A stretch of 64,000 bases of DNA from an uncultured Clostridia bacterium. Its GTDB lineage: Bacteria; Bacillota; Clostridia; Oscillospirales; Oscillospiraceae. Position 1 is the first letter of the stretch. Each line of letters opens with the position of its first letter. Below are positions 51,229-60,972 of this stretch, in pieces. The notes beneath the pieces were generated by a model. It worked only from the letters and a program-made list of their open reading frames with translations, had not been told where the DNA came from and did not search any database. The DNA is taken from assembly GCA_945948535.1 (NCBI GenBank), contig CAMFBN010000009.1, forward strand, positions 1 through 64,000. Reading direction: 5' to 3'. Made by a program: the position numbers and the translations under genes.

Positions 51229-53118
51229 TTATTGTGCATTCTCCGTGTTTTCCGGCTTCTCAAAGCCGTCGAACATGGCGGTGGTGGAAGCGTCTCCCAC
51301 GGGCTTGCCCTCCATGATGGCTTCAAACTGCTCGCCGGTCATGGATTCGTGCTCCATCAGGAAATCCACGACCGCGTTCAGCTTGTCGGCATTCTCCGTC
51401 AGGATGTTCTTGCAGTGGGCATAAGCCCGGTCAATCAGGGCCTTGACCTCGTCGTCGATGGTGCCTGCAACCTTCTCCGAGTAGCTCTTGGTGGTCTGGT
51501 AGTCCCGTCCGATGAAGACCTCGCCGCCGTCCAGATAGGAAACGGTGCCCAGCTTCTCGCACATGCCGTAGCGGGCCACCATATCCCGGGCCAGCTTGGT
51601 GGCACGGTCGATGTCATTGGACGCACCCACGGAGATGTCCCCGATGAACAGGGCCTCCGCCACCCGTCCGCCCAGCAGAGAGATAATCTGCTCGTACATT
51701 TCATTCCGGGTCAGGTTGGAGGAATCGTCCTTGGGGAGCGACCAGGTAGAGCCCAGGGACTGGCCCCGGGGAATGATGGTAATGTGCCGCACCGGGTCGT
51801 GGGTGGGCAGGTGGTACATGGCGACGGCGTGGCCCGCCTCGTGGATCGCCGTCTCCTTCAAATCCTTCCGGGTCTGGACACGGCTCTTTTTCGCGGGGCC
51901 GGCGGTAATTTTCATCAGCGCCTCGTTCAGGTCCTCCATGTTCAGCACCGGGCGGTTTTCCCGGGCGGCAAGGATGGCAGCCTCGTTGAGAAGGTTGCTT
52001 AAGTCCGCGCCGGTGAAGCCGGCGGTGGAGCGGGCGATGGTCTTGAGGTTTACGGAAGCGTCCAGCTTCTTGTCCCTGGCGTGCACCTTGAGGATTTCCT
52101 CACGGCCCTTCACATCGGGACGGCCCACCTGAATCTGCCGGTCAAACCGTCCGGGCCGGAGCAGCGCCGGGTCGAGAATATCCGGGCGGTTAGTGGCAGC
52201 CAGAACGATGACCCCCTCGGTGCGGGAGAAGCCGTCCATTTCCACCAGCAGCTGGTTCAGGGTCTGCTCCTTTTCATCGTGTCCGCCGCCTAAGCCCGAA
52301 CCGCGCTTGCGGCCCACCGCGTCGATTTCATCGATAAATACAATGGCGGGGGCAATTTTCTTTGCCTGCTCAAACAGGTCGCGCACACGGCTGGCGCCCA
52401 CGCCCACATACATTTCCACAAAGTCCGAGCCGGAGATGGACAGGAACTGCACCCCGGCCTCCCCCGCCACCGCCCGGGCAAGCAGGGTCTTACCGGTGCC
52501 GGGAGGGCCTACCAGCAGCAGGCCGTGGGGAATCCGGGCGCCGATCTCGGTGAATTTCTCGGGATTTTTCAGGAAATCCACAATCTCCTGCAATTCTTCC
52601 TTCTCCTCATCCGCCCCGGCAACATCCGCAAAAGTGACCTTTTTCCCGTCCGGCACGCCCAGAACGGTGCGGGCCTTGCCGAAATTGTTCAGGGGGTTAT
52701 TGTTGTTGGCCCGGCCCATCATAAAGCCCCAGACAAACAGCAGCACCAGCCCCACAATCAGCAGGGGCAGAATCAGGTCATAGGTGGACACGCTCTTTCC
52801 GGCTCGGAAATGAAAGGATTCCAGCACGCCGGAATTGTACTGCTCCACAAACAGGTCGTCCATTTCCGTGCGGAATCGGTTGGTATCCGCCAGCGTCGCC
52901 GTGACCGTGGTCTGCCCGGCGTAGGGCTCGTACAGGTTCATGGTGATCACATCGTCATCCACCACAAAGGACTTGACCTGCTGGTTCTGGAACAGCTTCA
53001 GCACTTCGGAATAGGGTATCTGATCCTGACTCTGGGTGAACAGCCCGCTGACCCAGGCAAAGACCGCCACCAGCAGCACCAGATATAGGATGGTCGGGAT
53101 AATTCTACGATTTTTCAA
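51229..53118 (-). CDS. ftsH: ATP-dependent zinc metalloprotease FtsH
   Basis: A 629-residue membrane-bound AAA+ protease. Two membrane segments (about 7-25 and 108-127) flank an extracytoplasmic domain. The AAA domain has Walker A GPPGTGKT near residue 205 and SRH arginines; the protease domain has zinc motif HEAGH. The first codon is TTG (53118) with AAGGAG 7 nt upstream. It is last in the operon gdpP-rplI-dnaB-tilS-hpt-ftsH; the tilS-hpt-ftsH order is conserved in Firmicutes. Confidence 0.96.
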   Translation of the reverse strand: MKNRRIIPTILYLVLLVAVFAWVSGLFTQSQDQIPYSEVLKLFQNQQVKSFVVDDDVITMNLYEPYAGQTTVTATLADTNRFRTEMDDLFVEQYNSGVLESFHFRAGKSVSTYDLILPLLIVGLVLLFVWGFMMGRANNNNPLNNFGKARTVLGVPDGKKVTFADVAGADEEKEELQEIVDFLKNPEKFTEIGARIPHGLLLVGPPGTGKTLLARAVAGEAGVQFLSISGSDFVEMYVGVGASRVRDLFEQAKKIAPAIVFIDEIDAVGRKRGSGLGGGHDEKEQTLNQLLVEMDGFSRTEGVIVLAATNRPDILDPALLRPGRFDRQIQVGRPDVKGREEILKVHARDKKLDASVNLKTIARSTAGFTGADLSNLLNEAAILAARENRPVLNMEDLNEALMKITAGPAKKSRVQTRKDLKETAIHEAGHAVAMYHLPTHDPVRHITIIPRGQSLGSTWSLPKDDSSNLTRNEMYEQIISLLGGRVAEALFIGDISVGASNDIDRATKLARDMVARYGMCEKLGTVSYLDGGEVFIGRDYQTTKSYSEKVAGTIDDEVKALIDRAYAHCKNILTENADKLNAVVDFLMEHESMTGEQFEAIMEGKPVGDASTTAMFDGFEKPENTENAQ

Positions 53119-53129
53119 TTGGGTTCTCC

Positions 53130-53672
53130 TTACTTTGTATATACTTCCGGCTTCAGGATGCCCACATAGGGCAGATTCCGGTATTTCTCGTTGTAATCCA
53201 GGCCATAGCCCACCACAAAGGCGTTGGGAATGGTAAAGCCCACGTAGTCTGCCTGCAACGTCACGCCCTTGCGGCGGCGCTCCGGCTTATCCAGCAGCGT
53301 GCAGACCTTAATGGAGGCGGGGTTCTTCTCCTTCAGATGGTTCACCGTGAACTCCAGAGAGTTGCCGGTGTCGAAAATGTCCTCCAGAATCAGCACGTGC
53401 CGCCCCTGGATGTCGGCGGTCACGTCCTGCCGCACCAGCATCTTTCCGGTGGAATTGGCACCGGAATAGGAGGACAGCCACATGAAGTCCAGCTGGCAGG
53501 GCACCTTGATTTGGCGAATCATATCGGCGTAAAACACCACAACGCCCTTGAGGACGCCCACAATCACCGGGTTCTTGTCCGCATATTCGGCGGTCAGGAT
53601 TTCACCCAGCTCCCGAATTCGATTCTGAATCTGTTCTTCGGACAGAAGAATCTGTTCAATATCCTTATCCAT
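53130..53672 (-). CDS. hpt: Hypoxanthine phosphoribosyltransferase
   Basis: A 180-residue purine-salvage enzyme that forms IMP/GMP from PRPP. The PRPP-binding motif ILEDIFDTG and the N-terminal [10 protein letters not shown] block are present. The start at 53672 overlaps the tilS 3' end by 8 nt, with AGGGGG upstream. It lies 11 nt before ftsH. Confidence 0.95.
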   Translation of the reverse strand: MDKDIEQILLSEEQIQNRIRELGEILTAEYADKNPVIVGVLKGVVVFYADMIRQIKVPCQLDFMWLSSYSGANSTGKMLVRQDVTADIQGRHVLILEDIFDTGNSLEFTVNHLKEKNPASIKVCTLLDKPERRRKGVTLQADYVGFTIPNAFVVGYGLDYNEKYRNLPYVGILKPEVYTK

Positions 53673-54948
53673 TCTGTTTTTCCCCCTGAATTTTTTCAAA
53701 ACGAACCGTCACGGCAGGCAGCGAAGCCGCCGCCCGGTTCATATTTACGCCAATGGAACAGACGCCCAAAACGCCAACGTCATCGCACAGCACCGGAATT
53801 GCGTCCCGCCGGGATGCCGGAATCTTCCGGTCGATCAGCAGCTTTTTCAGGCTCTTGGTGCCGCCGCTTAAGCGAAGGGCATCTCCGCTTTTCCGTGAGC
53901 GAAGCTTCATTGTCCCTGCCGGGCGTACCGTAAAGGTATCCCCCGTATTGCGGATTTCCGCCGCCGGTGAGCAGGTCACCCGAAAGCCGCCGAACTCCGC
54001 CCGACCGGGACAGGGCAGGCTGACCTCCCCCAAATCCGCATATTTCGCAATCACCGTCAGCCGGTCATAGCTGCGGGAAACGGTGACACCGCCGGGAAAG
54101 GCCGCTTTCGCGGAGGGATTTTCGGAAAACACCAGCGCTTCCGCCTGAGCGATATGGGCGTCCTCCGGTTCCGGAACGCCGTTTTGCTTTAAAAAGGCTT
54201 CCAGCGCGCGGCTGCGCAGGGCTGGCGGCAGTGTCCGCAGTGTGTAAACATCCGGAAGTTCTTCAAAGGCGCTCTGCTGTGTCAGATATTCCTCATCCAT
54301 CCGCAGACGCAGAGCCATACGGGACAGATTCTCCCCAATTCTGGGGTTTTCCTGCCGCAGAAGCGGCATCACATGGTGGCGGATGCGGTTGCGCAGAAAG
54401 GCGTCGGAAGCATTGGAACTGTCCTCAACGTGAGGAAGATTCCACGCGCTTAGAAAGCCCTCCACCTCCTGCCGGGTGACGCAGAGCATGGGGCGGATCA
54501 GCTTGCCCCTCCGGGGGGCGATGCCGCCAAGGCCCTTCAGGCCGGTGCCCCGGATCAGGTGCAGCAACACAGTTTCGGCGTTGTCGTCGGCGGTGTGGGC
54601 CGTGGCGATTTTGCCGTCCAGGGATTGAAGATAGGCATACCTTGCGTCCCGGGCGGCAGCTTCCAGCCCCTTCTTTCCGGGCTGCACCTGCGCCTCATCC
54701 ACATGGAGGGGAATCTCAAACCGGGCGCAGAAGTCCCGAACGAAATCTTCATCCCGCCGGGATTCCTCCCCCCGAAGATGGTGGTTAAAATGGGCCGCTT
54801 CCAGCCGGATGTTCAGCTTATCCTTCAATAGATACAGGGCAAACAGCAACGCCACGGAGTCCGCCCCGCCGGATATGGCGCAGATAACCCGGTCTCCCGG
54901 GGCAATCAGATGCTCCTCCCGGATGAAGTTCAGCAGCTTATTCTGCAT
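53665..54948 (-). CDS. tilS: tRNA(Ile)-lysidine synthase TilS
   Basis: A 427-residue enzyme that modifies C34 of tRNA-Ile(CAU) to lysidine. The PP-loop SGGADSVALL lies near residue 28; the HFNHHLRG motif follows, and TilS-N and C-terminal substrate-binding domains are complete. The start at 54948 has GGGAG upstream and overlaps the dnaB stop by 11 nt. Confidence 0.95.
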   Translation of the reverse strand: MQNKLLNFIREEHLIAPGDRVICAISGGADSVALLFALYLLKDKLNIRLEAAHFNHHLRGEESRRDEDFVRDFCARFEIPLHVDEAQVQPGKKGLEAAARDARYAYLQSLDGKIATAHTADDNAETVLLHLIRGTGLKGLGGIAPRRGKLIRPMLCVTRQEVEGFLSAWNLPHVEDSSNASDAFLRNRIRHHVMPLLRQENPRIGENLSRMALRLRMDEEYLTQQSAFEELPDVYTLRTLPPALRSRALEAFLKQNGVPEPEDAHIAQAEALVFSENPSAKAAFPGGVTVSRSYDRLTVIAKYADLGEVSLPCPGRAEFGGFRVTCSPAAEIRNTGDTFTVRPAGTMKLRSRKSGDALRLSGGTKSLKKLLIDRKIPASRRDAIPVLCDDVGVLGVCSIGVNMNRAAASLPAVTVRFEKIQGEKQNG

Positions 54949-56275
54949 GCTTCCACTCCCGGTCCGCAAAGGTCTGGTACTGACCAATCCATTGCAGCTT
55001 CACCGCGCCGGTTTCGCCGTGACGGTTCTTCGCCACGATGCACTCGGCAACGCCCTTTTCTTCCGTGTTTTCGTGATAATATTCGTCCCGGTACAGGAAC
55101 ATCACCGAGTCCGCGTCCTGCTCGATGGCGCCGGATTCCCGGAGGTCGGACAGGATGGGCCGCTTGTCGGTGCGGCTCTCCACCGCACGGGACAGCTGGC
55201 TCAGGCAGATGACGGGGACATTCAGCTCCTTGGCCATAATCTTTAAGGAGCGGGAAATTTCGCCCACCACTACCACACGGTTGTCGTTGTTCTTGCCGTA
55301 GCCGGAGCCCTGCATCAGCTGCAAATAGTCGATGATGACAAGGCCCAGATTGTCAAGCCGCCGGCACTTGGCGTTGATGTCCGCCACGGTGACGGTGGGG
55401 TTGTCGTCAATGCGGATGTCCGTCTGGCTTAAGGCTGCGGAGGCCATGCACAGCTTCGTCCACTCCTCCTCGCTGAGCTTGCCGGTAGCTAATTTTTGCA
55501 GCTCCACAAAACTCTCGTTGGCGAGCAGGCGCATGGCAAGCTGCTCCCGGGACATTTCCAGATTGAAAATTGCAACGGTTTTCTTGTACTTTTTCGCCAC
55601 GTTCACCCCGATATTCAGGGCGAAGGCGGACTTGCCCATGGCAGGACGGGCGGCAACCAGCAGAAGGTCAGACTTATTCAGGCCGTTGATTTTGGTGTCC
55701 AAATCCCGCAGGCCCGTGGACAGGCCGGGAATCAGGGAGTCGGACTGGGCCAGCTCCGTCAGGCGGTCAAAGACCTTGTGCAGCGTGGTGCCGATGTGCT
55801 CCAGGCTGTCCCCCCGCTCGCCCTTGCGTAGGGCGTAAATTTTCTTCTCTGCCGATTCCAGCATCTCCGCCGGGGTGCCCACTTCCTCGGACACCATTTC
55901 CTGAATGTCCGTGGCCGCCTGATTCAGGCCCCGCAGCATGGCCTTGTCCCGGACAATATTCGCGTAGCGCACCACATTGGCAGCCGTGGGGGTGATATCC
56001 ATGAGCTGCAGAATGTAGTCCGGGGAATTGTCGTGATGATAGCCCAGCTCCTTCAGCTTATCCAGCACCGTCACCGGGTCGATGGTCTGGGAGAAGTTGA
56101 ACATGGTATAGATGGCCTCGTAGATTTCCCGGTTCTGCTGGAGGTAGAAATCCTCCGGCTTCAGCAGTCCCACCACATCGGTGATGCAGCGGCTGTCGAT
56201 CAGAATGGAGCCAAGCACCGCCTGCTCCGCTTCCAGCGACTGGGGCGGCTGCCGGGACAGCAGTTCTTCATCCAT
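54938..56275 (-). CDS. dnaB: Replicative DNA helicase DnaB/DnaC
   Basis: A 445-residue hexameric helicase. It has the N-terminal primase-interaction domain (about 1-110), a linker helix, and a RecA-like C-terminal domain with Walker A ARPAMGKSA near residue 213, Walker B VIIDYLQLM, and a late arginine-finger block. No intein. AGGAGG-like site 6-12 nt before the ATG. The rplI-dnaB order is conserved in Firmicutes. Confidence 0.96.
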   Translation of the reverse strand: MDEELLSRQPPQSLEAEQAVLGSILIDSRCITDVVGLLKPEDFYLQQNREIYEAIYTMFNFSQTIDPVTVLDKLKELGYHHDNSPDYILQLMDITPTAANVVRYANIVRDKAMLRGLNQAATDIQEMVSEEVGTPAEMLESAEKKIYALRKGERGDSLEHIGTTLHKVFDRLTELAQSDSLIPGLSTGLRDLDTKINGLNKSDLLLVAARPAMGKSAFALNIGVNVAKKYKKTVAIFNLEMSREQLAMRLLANESFVELQKLATGKLSEEEWTKLCMASAALSQTDIRIDDNPTVTVADINAKCRRLDNLGLVIIDYLQLMQGSGYGKNNDNRVVVVGEISRSLKIMAKELNVPVICLSQLSRAVESRTDKRPILSDLRESGAIEQDADSVMFLYRDEYYHENTEEKGVAECIVAKNRHGETGAVKLQWIGQYQTFADREWKHAE

Positions 56276-56309
56276 GCCAAATCCTCCTTTCCTGGAATTA
56301 TAGTCGTTC

Positions 56310-56337
56310 GTAGGGCGGAGTCATGACCCCGCCCTAC
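56310..56337. repeat. GTAGGGCGG palindromic repeat, copy 2
   Basis: GTAGGGCGG/CCGCCCTAC around AGTCATGACC: a 28-bp palindromic element between the rplI stop and dnaB start that can also act as a transcript hairpin. Confidence 0.75.
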
Positions 56338-56345
56338 AAAAGCGT

Positions 56346-56792
56346 TTACGCTTCCTCGATCTTCACGGTCAGGGGCGCGGTGATCTCATAGCCCAGCTTG
56401 CAGGTCACGGTATAGGTGCCCACGTTCTTGATGGCGTCGGAAATGACGATCTTCCGCTTGTCCAGCTTGATACCGGTCTTCTTTTCCAAAGCGTCGGCAA
56501 TTTCCGCGTTGGTGATGGAGCCGAACAGCCGTCCGTTTCCGCCCCCCTTGGCGACGACGGTGACGGTCAGCTCCCGCAGCTGCTTGGAAACCGCCAGTGC
56601 CTCCGCCTTCTCCTTGGCAATGCGCTCCTGGGTGGCCTTGTCGTTCATACGCATGGTGTTGATGGCGTCAGGAGTGGCTTCAATGGCCATTTTCTTCGGC
56701 AGCATGAAGTTCCGGGCGTAGCCGTCGGAAACCTCAAGCATCTGCCCCTTCTTGCCCTTGCCTTTTACGTCCTGCAACAGAATCACTTTCAT
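56346..56792 (-). CDS. rplI: 50S ribosomal protein L9
   Basis: A 148-residue L9: N-terminal rRNA-binding domain (MKVILLQDVKGKGKKGQ..VSDGYARNFMLP) and a C-terminal domain joined by the long helix. Length is normal. The gene is 84 nt after gdpP and 70 nt before dnaB. Confidence 0.97.
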   Translation of the reverse strand: MKVILLQDVKGKGKKGQMLEVSDGYARNFMLPKKMAIEATPDAINTMRMNDKATQERIAKEKAEALAVSKQLRELTVTVVAKGGGNGRLFGSITNAEIADALEKKTGIKLDKRKIVISDAIKNVGTYTVTCKLGYEITAPLTVKIEEA

Positions 56793-56811
56793 AATACAAT
56801 CTCCTTATTTT

Positions 56812-56866
56812 AGATACAAGATACAAGATAGGAAGATTCTCAGGAGATATCTCGTATCTTGTATCT
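56812..56866. repeat. AGATACAAGATAC inverted repeat between gdpP and rplI
   Basis: Perfect 13-bp arms (56812-56824 and 56854-56866) with a 29-nt centre. Related words occur at the smc stop (46667-46679). It may be a processing or termination hairpin. Confidence 0.65.
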
Positions 56867-56876
56867 TTTAAGCTGT

Positions 56877-58853
56877 TTATTCCTCGTAGAAGCGGTCGAT
56901 GGATTCCACCAGCCGGTCAAGGGTATCCTTGACGGTGGCGTTCTTGACCTGTGCCCCGGCGGTGGCGGTGTTGCCGCCGCCGCCCAAAGGCTCGAGAATC
57001 ATCTGCACATTGGCAGAGCCGATGCTTCGGGCGGAAATAATCACCTGATCCCCGTCCGGGTACAGGACGAAGGACGCGGTAATGCCGGAAATGTTCAACA
57101 GCTCGTCCGCCGCCTGAGCCGCAAGAATCCGGCTGGTGGGGGTATTCAGGGCGGCAATGGCAATCTCCTGTCGGTAGAGCCGGGAGGACTTGATGATCTG
57201 GTACTTGGTCATGGTGTCCTGGAAGTCGTTTTGCAGCAGGAGCTTGACCTCGGTGGTGTCCGCCCCCAGCCGCCGCAGCGCCGCCGCCGCCTCAAAGGTG
57301 CGCTCGCCGGTGCGGACGTTGAAGAACTTGGTGTCGAGACAGATGCCCGCCATCAGGGACTTAGCCTCGATGGGCAGCACGTCGTTCTTCTCTACCGCGT
57401 ATTGCAGCAGCTCCGTCACCAGCTCCGCCGTGGAGGAGGCGTACGGCTCGTGGAAATTGACCACAACCGGATTGATATAATCCGCCGCCCGGCGATGATG
57501 GTCGATGACGCAGACCTTGGTAATGGCTTCCAGCAGCGGCTGACACTCCACCTGATCCGGGCGGTTGGTATCCACCACAATCAGGATACTGCGGTTGTCC
57601 GCCATCAGGAGGGCGTCCTGTCCGGAAATGAAGCAGTCCCGGTACTGGGGCTCCGCCTGAATCTGGGAAATCAGCTTGGGAGCCGCATTTTTCTCCGTAT
57701 CGATGACGATGCTGAACTTTTTACCCTTCTTGCGGCACAGGCAGCACACACCCATGGCGGCGCCCACGGCGTCCAGATCGGCATTCTTGTGGCCCATGAC
57801 GAAGACATGTCCGCTCTGCCCAATCAGCTCCATCAGGGAGTTGGCGGTGACACGGGAGCGCACCTTGCTGCGGTAATCCGCCTCCCGGTTCCGTCCGCCG
57901 TAGAAGCTGAAATTGAAGCGGTCCTTCACCACCGCCTGATCGCCGCCCCGGCTCAGGGCCATTTCAATGCTCAGGGCCGCGAAATCGTAGCCCTCCTCAA
58001 AATTCGCGCCGTCCACGCCCAGACCGATGGAGATGGACGCGGGAAGGCCGGCCGGATTGGTAATCTCGTGAATGCTTTCCAGCAACGAGAATTTGTCGTC
58101 CACCGCCCGCTGCAAGTCCCGCTTTTCAAAGATGAACAGGAAGCGATTGCGTTCCAGCTTCCGAAGCAGGCCGTTGTAGCCGTCCGTCCACTGGGTGATG
58201 GCGTCGTTGAGCTTGGCGTTCATGTTGGAAATGGCGCTTTCCGTCAGGTTCTTTGTCAGCTCCTCATAATTATCAATGAGGATAATGGAAATGACCGGGC
58301 GGGAGCGGATATACTCGTCCCGAATCTGGTACAGCTCCGTCAGGTCGCTGAAATACAGCACCCCCAGCATGGTGCCCCGGCTGTCCTCCGCCCGGACGGT
58401 GGTGCCGTAGACCCGGTAGCGCCGGGCGCCGAGAGAAGCGTCCTGAGGGCTTTCGGTCTTGCCGGATTCCAGCCAGTCCAGCGGAAAGTCCGGCAGTACC
58501 TCCTCCAACTGCTGCTCCATCATGGTGTCGGCGTAGCCGGTCAGCTCACTGAAGCGGTGGTTGGCCCAGATAATGACCCCGTCACCCAGCCGGATGAGCA
58601 CCGCGGGCAATGGGCTTTCCCCCTGAGAGGTGGCCTCCAGCGTGTTGGACATGGACTGGATGTAGCGCTGAAGCTGCCTGCCCCGGCGGTTCCGGTTCAT
58701 CACATACAGCATGAACACCACCAGCGTCACAGTGGTTTCCACCGCCGCCATCCAGTAGTGGCCTTCCAGCAGCGCCGCCGCGCAGAAGGCAGCCATCACG
58801 AAAAAGTATACGCCCATGCCGGGCTTTAAGAGCCTGTCCAGCTTTCTGTTCAT
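56877..58853 (-). CDS. gdpP: Cyclic-di-AMP phosphodiesterase GdpP
   Basis: A 658-residue membrane enzyme that hydrolyses c-di-AMP. It has two N-terminal membrane helices (about 10-52), a PAS-like domain (about 80-170), a degenerate GGDEF domain (about 180-310) and the DHH/DHHA1 module. GHKNADLDA (357-362) supplies metal ligands and VIDHH is the DHH motif. In DHHA1 the usual GGGGH motif reads GGGGN. The start at 58853 follows AAAGGAGG at 10 nt; an upstream ATG lies before the Shine-Dalgarno. First gene of the gdpP-rplI-dnaB-tilS-hpt-ftsH run. Confidence 0.93.
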   Translation of the reverse strand: MNRKLDRLLKPGMGVYFFVMAAFCAAALLEGHYWMAAVETTVTLVVFMLYVMNRNRRGRQLQRYIQSMSNTLEATSQGESPLPAVLIRLGDGVIIWANHRFSELTGYADTMMEQQLEEVLPDFPLDWLESGKTESPQDASLGARRYRVYGTTVRAEDSRGTMLGVLYFSDLTELYQIRDEYIRSRPVISIILIDNYEELTKNLTESAISNMNAKLNDAITQWTDGYNGLLRKLERNRFLFIFEKRDLQRAVDDKFSLLESIHEITNPAGLPASISIGLGVDGANFEEGYDFAALSIEMALSRGGDQAVVKDRFNFSFYGGRNREADYRSKVRSRVTANSLMELIGQSGHVFVMGHKNADLDAVGAAMGVCCLCRKKGKKFSIVIDTEKNAAPKLISQIQAEPQYRDCFISGQDALLMADNRSILIVVDTNRPDQVECQPLLEAITKVCVIDHHRRAADYINPVVVNFHEPYASSTAELVTELLQYAVEKNDVLPIEAKSLMAGICLDTKFFNVRTGERTFEAAAALRRLGADTTEVKLLLQNDFQDTMTKYQIIKSSRLYRQEIAIAALNTPTSRILAAQAADELLNISGITASFVLYPDGDQVIISARSIGSANVQMILEPLGGGGNTATAGAQVKNATVKDTLDRLVESIDRFYEE

Positions 58854-58898
58854 CTGCCGGCCGCCTCCTTTAAGCATAGGAATCCATAGTAGATTCCC

Positions 58899-58927
58899 AT
58901 TATAGCAAATCCCACCAAATCCCGCAA
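58899..58927 (-). promoter_or_regulatory. gdpP promoter
   Basis: Minus strand TTGCGG (58927-58922), 17 nt, TATAAT (58904-58899). A GGAATC/GATTCC inverted repeat follows the -10 box and could be an operator. Confidence 0.75.
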
Positions 58928-58990
58928 CTACTTTTCCGAGATTTCGTAAAAAAGGCTTTATAAATTTCTGTATACTTTTGCTTATTTTTG

Positions 58991-58999
58991 TGCTATACT
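58991..58999 (+). promoter_or_regulatory. Extended -10 promoter of rnjA
   Basis: TGC TATACT, an extended -10 element; the -35 is weak. It leaves a leader of about 200 nt before the start codon, with two small hairpins (near 59012-59034 and 59140-59163). Confidence 0.5.
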
Positions 59000-59206
59000 A
59001 TCGTTGACGCTTTCCGGTTCGGGCTTTTCCGGAAGCAAACACCGCGCGTTTGCGCATGGAAAGACAAAAATACATTGCAGGCGTTTTCCCCGGCGAAGGC
59101 GATTCAGGGCCTGAAGCCTTTGGAAGACGGCTGCTTGCTTGTGTTGTCCATTTTGGACACAAACACCGCGAAGAACCTCTTTGCGGAAATTGAAAGGAGT
59201 ATTGTT

Positions 59207-60862
59207 TTGGCTGAAAAACTGAAGATTATCCCTCTTGGCGGTCTGGATGAGATCGGCAAGAATATCACTGTGCTGGAATACGGCAAGGACATGATCGTGG
59301 TGGACTGCGGCGTGGGCTTTCCCGAGGAGGATATGTACGGCGTGGATCTGGTGATCCCGGACTTTTCCTATCTGGTGGCCAACCAGAAGAAGCTGCGGGG
59401 CTTTTTCATCACCCATGGTCACGAGGATCACATCGGCTCCATCCCCTATGCCATGCGGGAGGTAAACTGCCCCATCCACGGCACCGCCATGACCAACGGT
59501 CTGATTAAGCTCAAGCTGGAGGAGCACAAGCTGGCGGACAAGGTCAAGCTCGTCACCCACAAGCCCGGCGACGTGGTGAAGGCCGGGTGCTTTCAGGTGG
59601 AGTTCATTCATGTGAACCACTCCATCGCCGACGCCGTGGCCTTCGCCATCCACACCCCTGTGGGCACCGTGGTCATGACCGGCGACTTCAAGATCGACCC
59701 CACCTCCAAGGACGGCATGATGGATCTGGCCCGTCTGGGAGAGCTGGGAAAGCAGGGTGTGCTCGCCATGCTGTCCGACTCCACCAATGTGGAGCGCAGC
59801 GGCTATACCCCCAGCGAGAATCTGGTGGCGGAAAGCCTTGACCGCCAGTTCCGCAACTGCGACCAGCGAATCATCGTCACCACCTTCGCCTCCAATATGC
59901 ACCGCATCCAGTCTATCATCGCCACAGCCCAGCGCCATGGGCGGAAGGTAGCCGTCACCGGGCGGAGCATGGAGAATATGCTGAAAGTTGCCCAGGAGCT
60001 GGGCTATCTGAAGGTAAAGCAAGGCACCATCGTGGACCTGGCCTCCATCAAGAGCCTGCCCAAGAACAAAATCGTCATCGTATCCACCGGCTCTCAGGGT
60101 GAGAATATGTCCGCCCTGTACCGCATGGCCTTCAACACCCACAAGCAGGTGGAGATCACCGCCGGTGACCGGATTATCATTTCTGCCTCCGCCATTCCCG
60201 GCAACGAGAAGGCGGTGTCCAAGATCATTAACGAATTGTACCGCAAGGGCGCCGACGTGGTCTACGAAAAGAGCGAGGGCCTGCACGTATCCGGCCACGC
60301 CTGTCAGGAAGAACTGAAGATCATTCACGGTCTGGTAAAGCCCAAGTTCTTCATCCCCATTCACGGTGAGCAGCGGCACCTGCAAATCCACTCTAAGCTG
60401 GCCCAGACCATGGGCATGAACCCAAAGAATATTTTCATCGGGGAAATTGGCTCCGTGTTTGAGCTGACCGCCAAGAGCTGCAAGCTCAAGGGCACCGTCA
60501 CCGCGGGCAAGATCTTTGTGGACGGCACCGGCGTGGGCGACGTGGGCAGCGTGGTGCTGCGGGACCGGAAGCACCTTGCCGAGGACGGCATGATCGTGGT
60601 CTGCGTAAACCTTAGCGCCGAGGACGGCAGCATCATCACCGGGCCGGACATCATCACCCGGGGCTTCATCTACGTCAAGGAGTCCGAGCAGCTGATGGAA
60701 GCCCTGCAGGGCGTTGCCACGGAGGCCATCGAGCGCTGCCAGCGCAAGAACATCCGGGACTGGTCCGCCATCAAGTCCACCATCAAGAACGACCTGAGCG
60801 GCTACCTGTACAAGACCACCAAGCGCAATCCCATGATTCTGCCCGTGATTTCCGAAATCTGA
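59207..60862 (+). CDS. rnjA: Ribonuclease J
   Basis: A 551-residue metallo-beta-lactamase/beta-CASP exo/endoribonuclease of mRNA decay. The zinc motif THGHEDHIG, the beta-CASP block VTTFASNMHR, GRSMENM, STGSQGE and the late HVSGHAC and IPIHGE motifs are complete. The start is TTG at 59207 with AAGGAG 8 nt upstream, giving the family start AEKLKIIPLGG; a longer frame begins near the promoter and has no Shine-Dalgarno. dus lies downstream across a repeat. Confidence 0.93.
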   Translation: MAEKLKIIPLGGLDEIGKNITVLEYGKDMIVVDCGVGFPEEDMYGVDLVIPDFSYLVANQKKLRGFFITHGHEDHIGSIPYAMREVNCPIHGTAMTNGLIKLKLEEHKLADKVKLVTHKPGDVVKAGCFQVEFIHVNHSIADAVAFAIHTPVGTVVMTGDFKIDPTSKDGMMDLARLGELGKQGVLAMLSDSTNVERSGYTPSENLVAESLDRQFRNCDQRIIVTTFASNMHRIQSIIATAQRHGRKVAVTGRSMENMLKVAQELGYLKVKQGTIVDLASIKSLPKNKIVIVSTGSQGENMSALYRMAFNTHKQVEITAGDRIIISASAIPGNEKAVSKIINELYRKGADVVYEKSEGLHVSGHACQEELKIIHGLVKPKFFIPIHGEQRHLQIHSKLAQTMGMNPKNIFIGEIGSVFELTAKSCKLKGTVTAGKIFVDGTGVGDVGSVVLRDRKHLAEDGMIVVCVNLSAEDGSIITGPDIITRGFIYVKESEQLMEALQGVATEAIERCQRKNIRDWSAIKSTIKNDLSGYLYKTTKRNPMILPVISEI

Positions 60863-60867
60863 TGTAT

Positions 60868-60970
60868 AGTTGACAGTGAATAGTTGACAGTTGACAGTTA
60901 AGGAGTCCCTGCGGGACGATTCAAAAGTCAGATACCACTGTCAACTATCAACTGTCAACTTTCAACTGTC
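60868..60970. repeat. Heptad-array repeat, copy 11
   Basis: GTTGACAGTGAATAGTTGAC on the left, GTCCCTGCGGGAC hairpin, and ACTGTCAACTATCAACTG-type complements ending 2 bp before the dus ATG. It spans the whole 110-bp gap between rnjA and dus. Confidence 0.9.
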
Positions 60971-60972
60971 AT

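Noticed and set aside
59056-59193. A 45-codon frame in the RNase J leader
   Set aside because: No Shine-Dalgarno and no recognisable features; the stop merely overlaps the rnjA ribosome-binding site.
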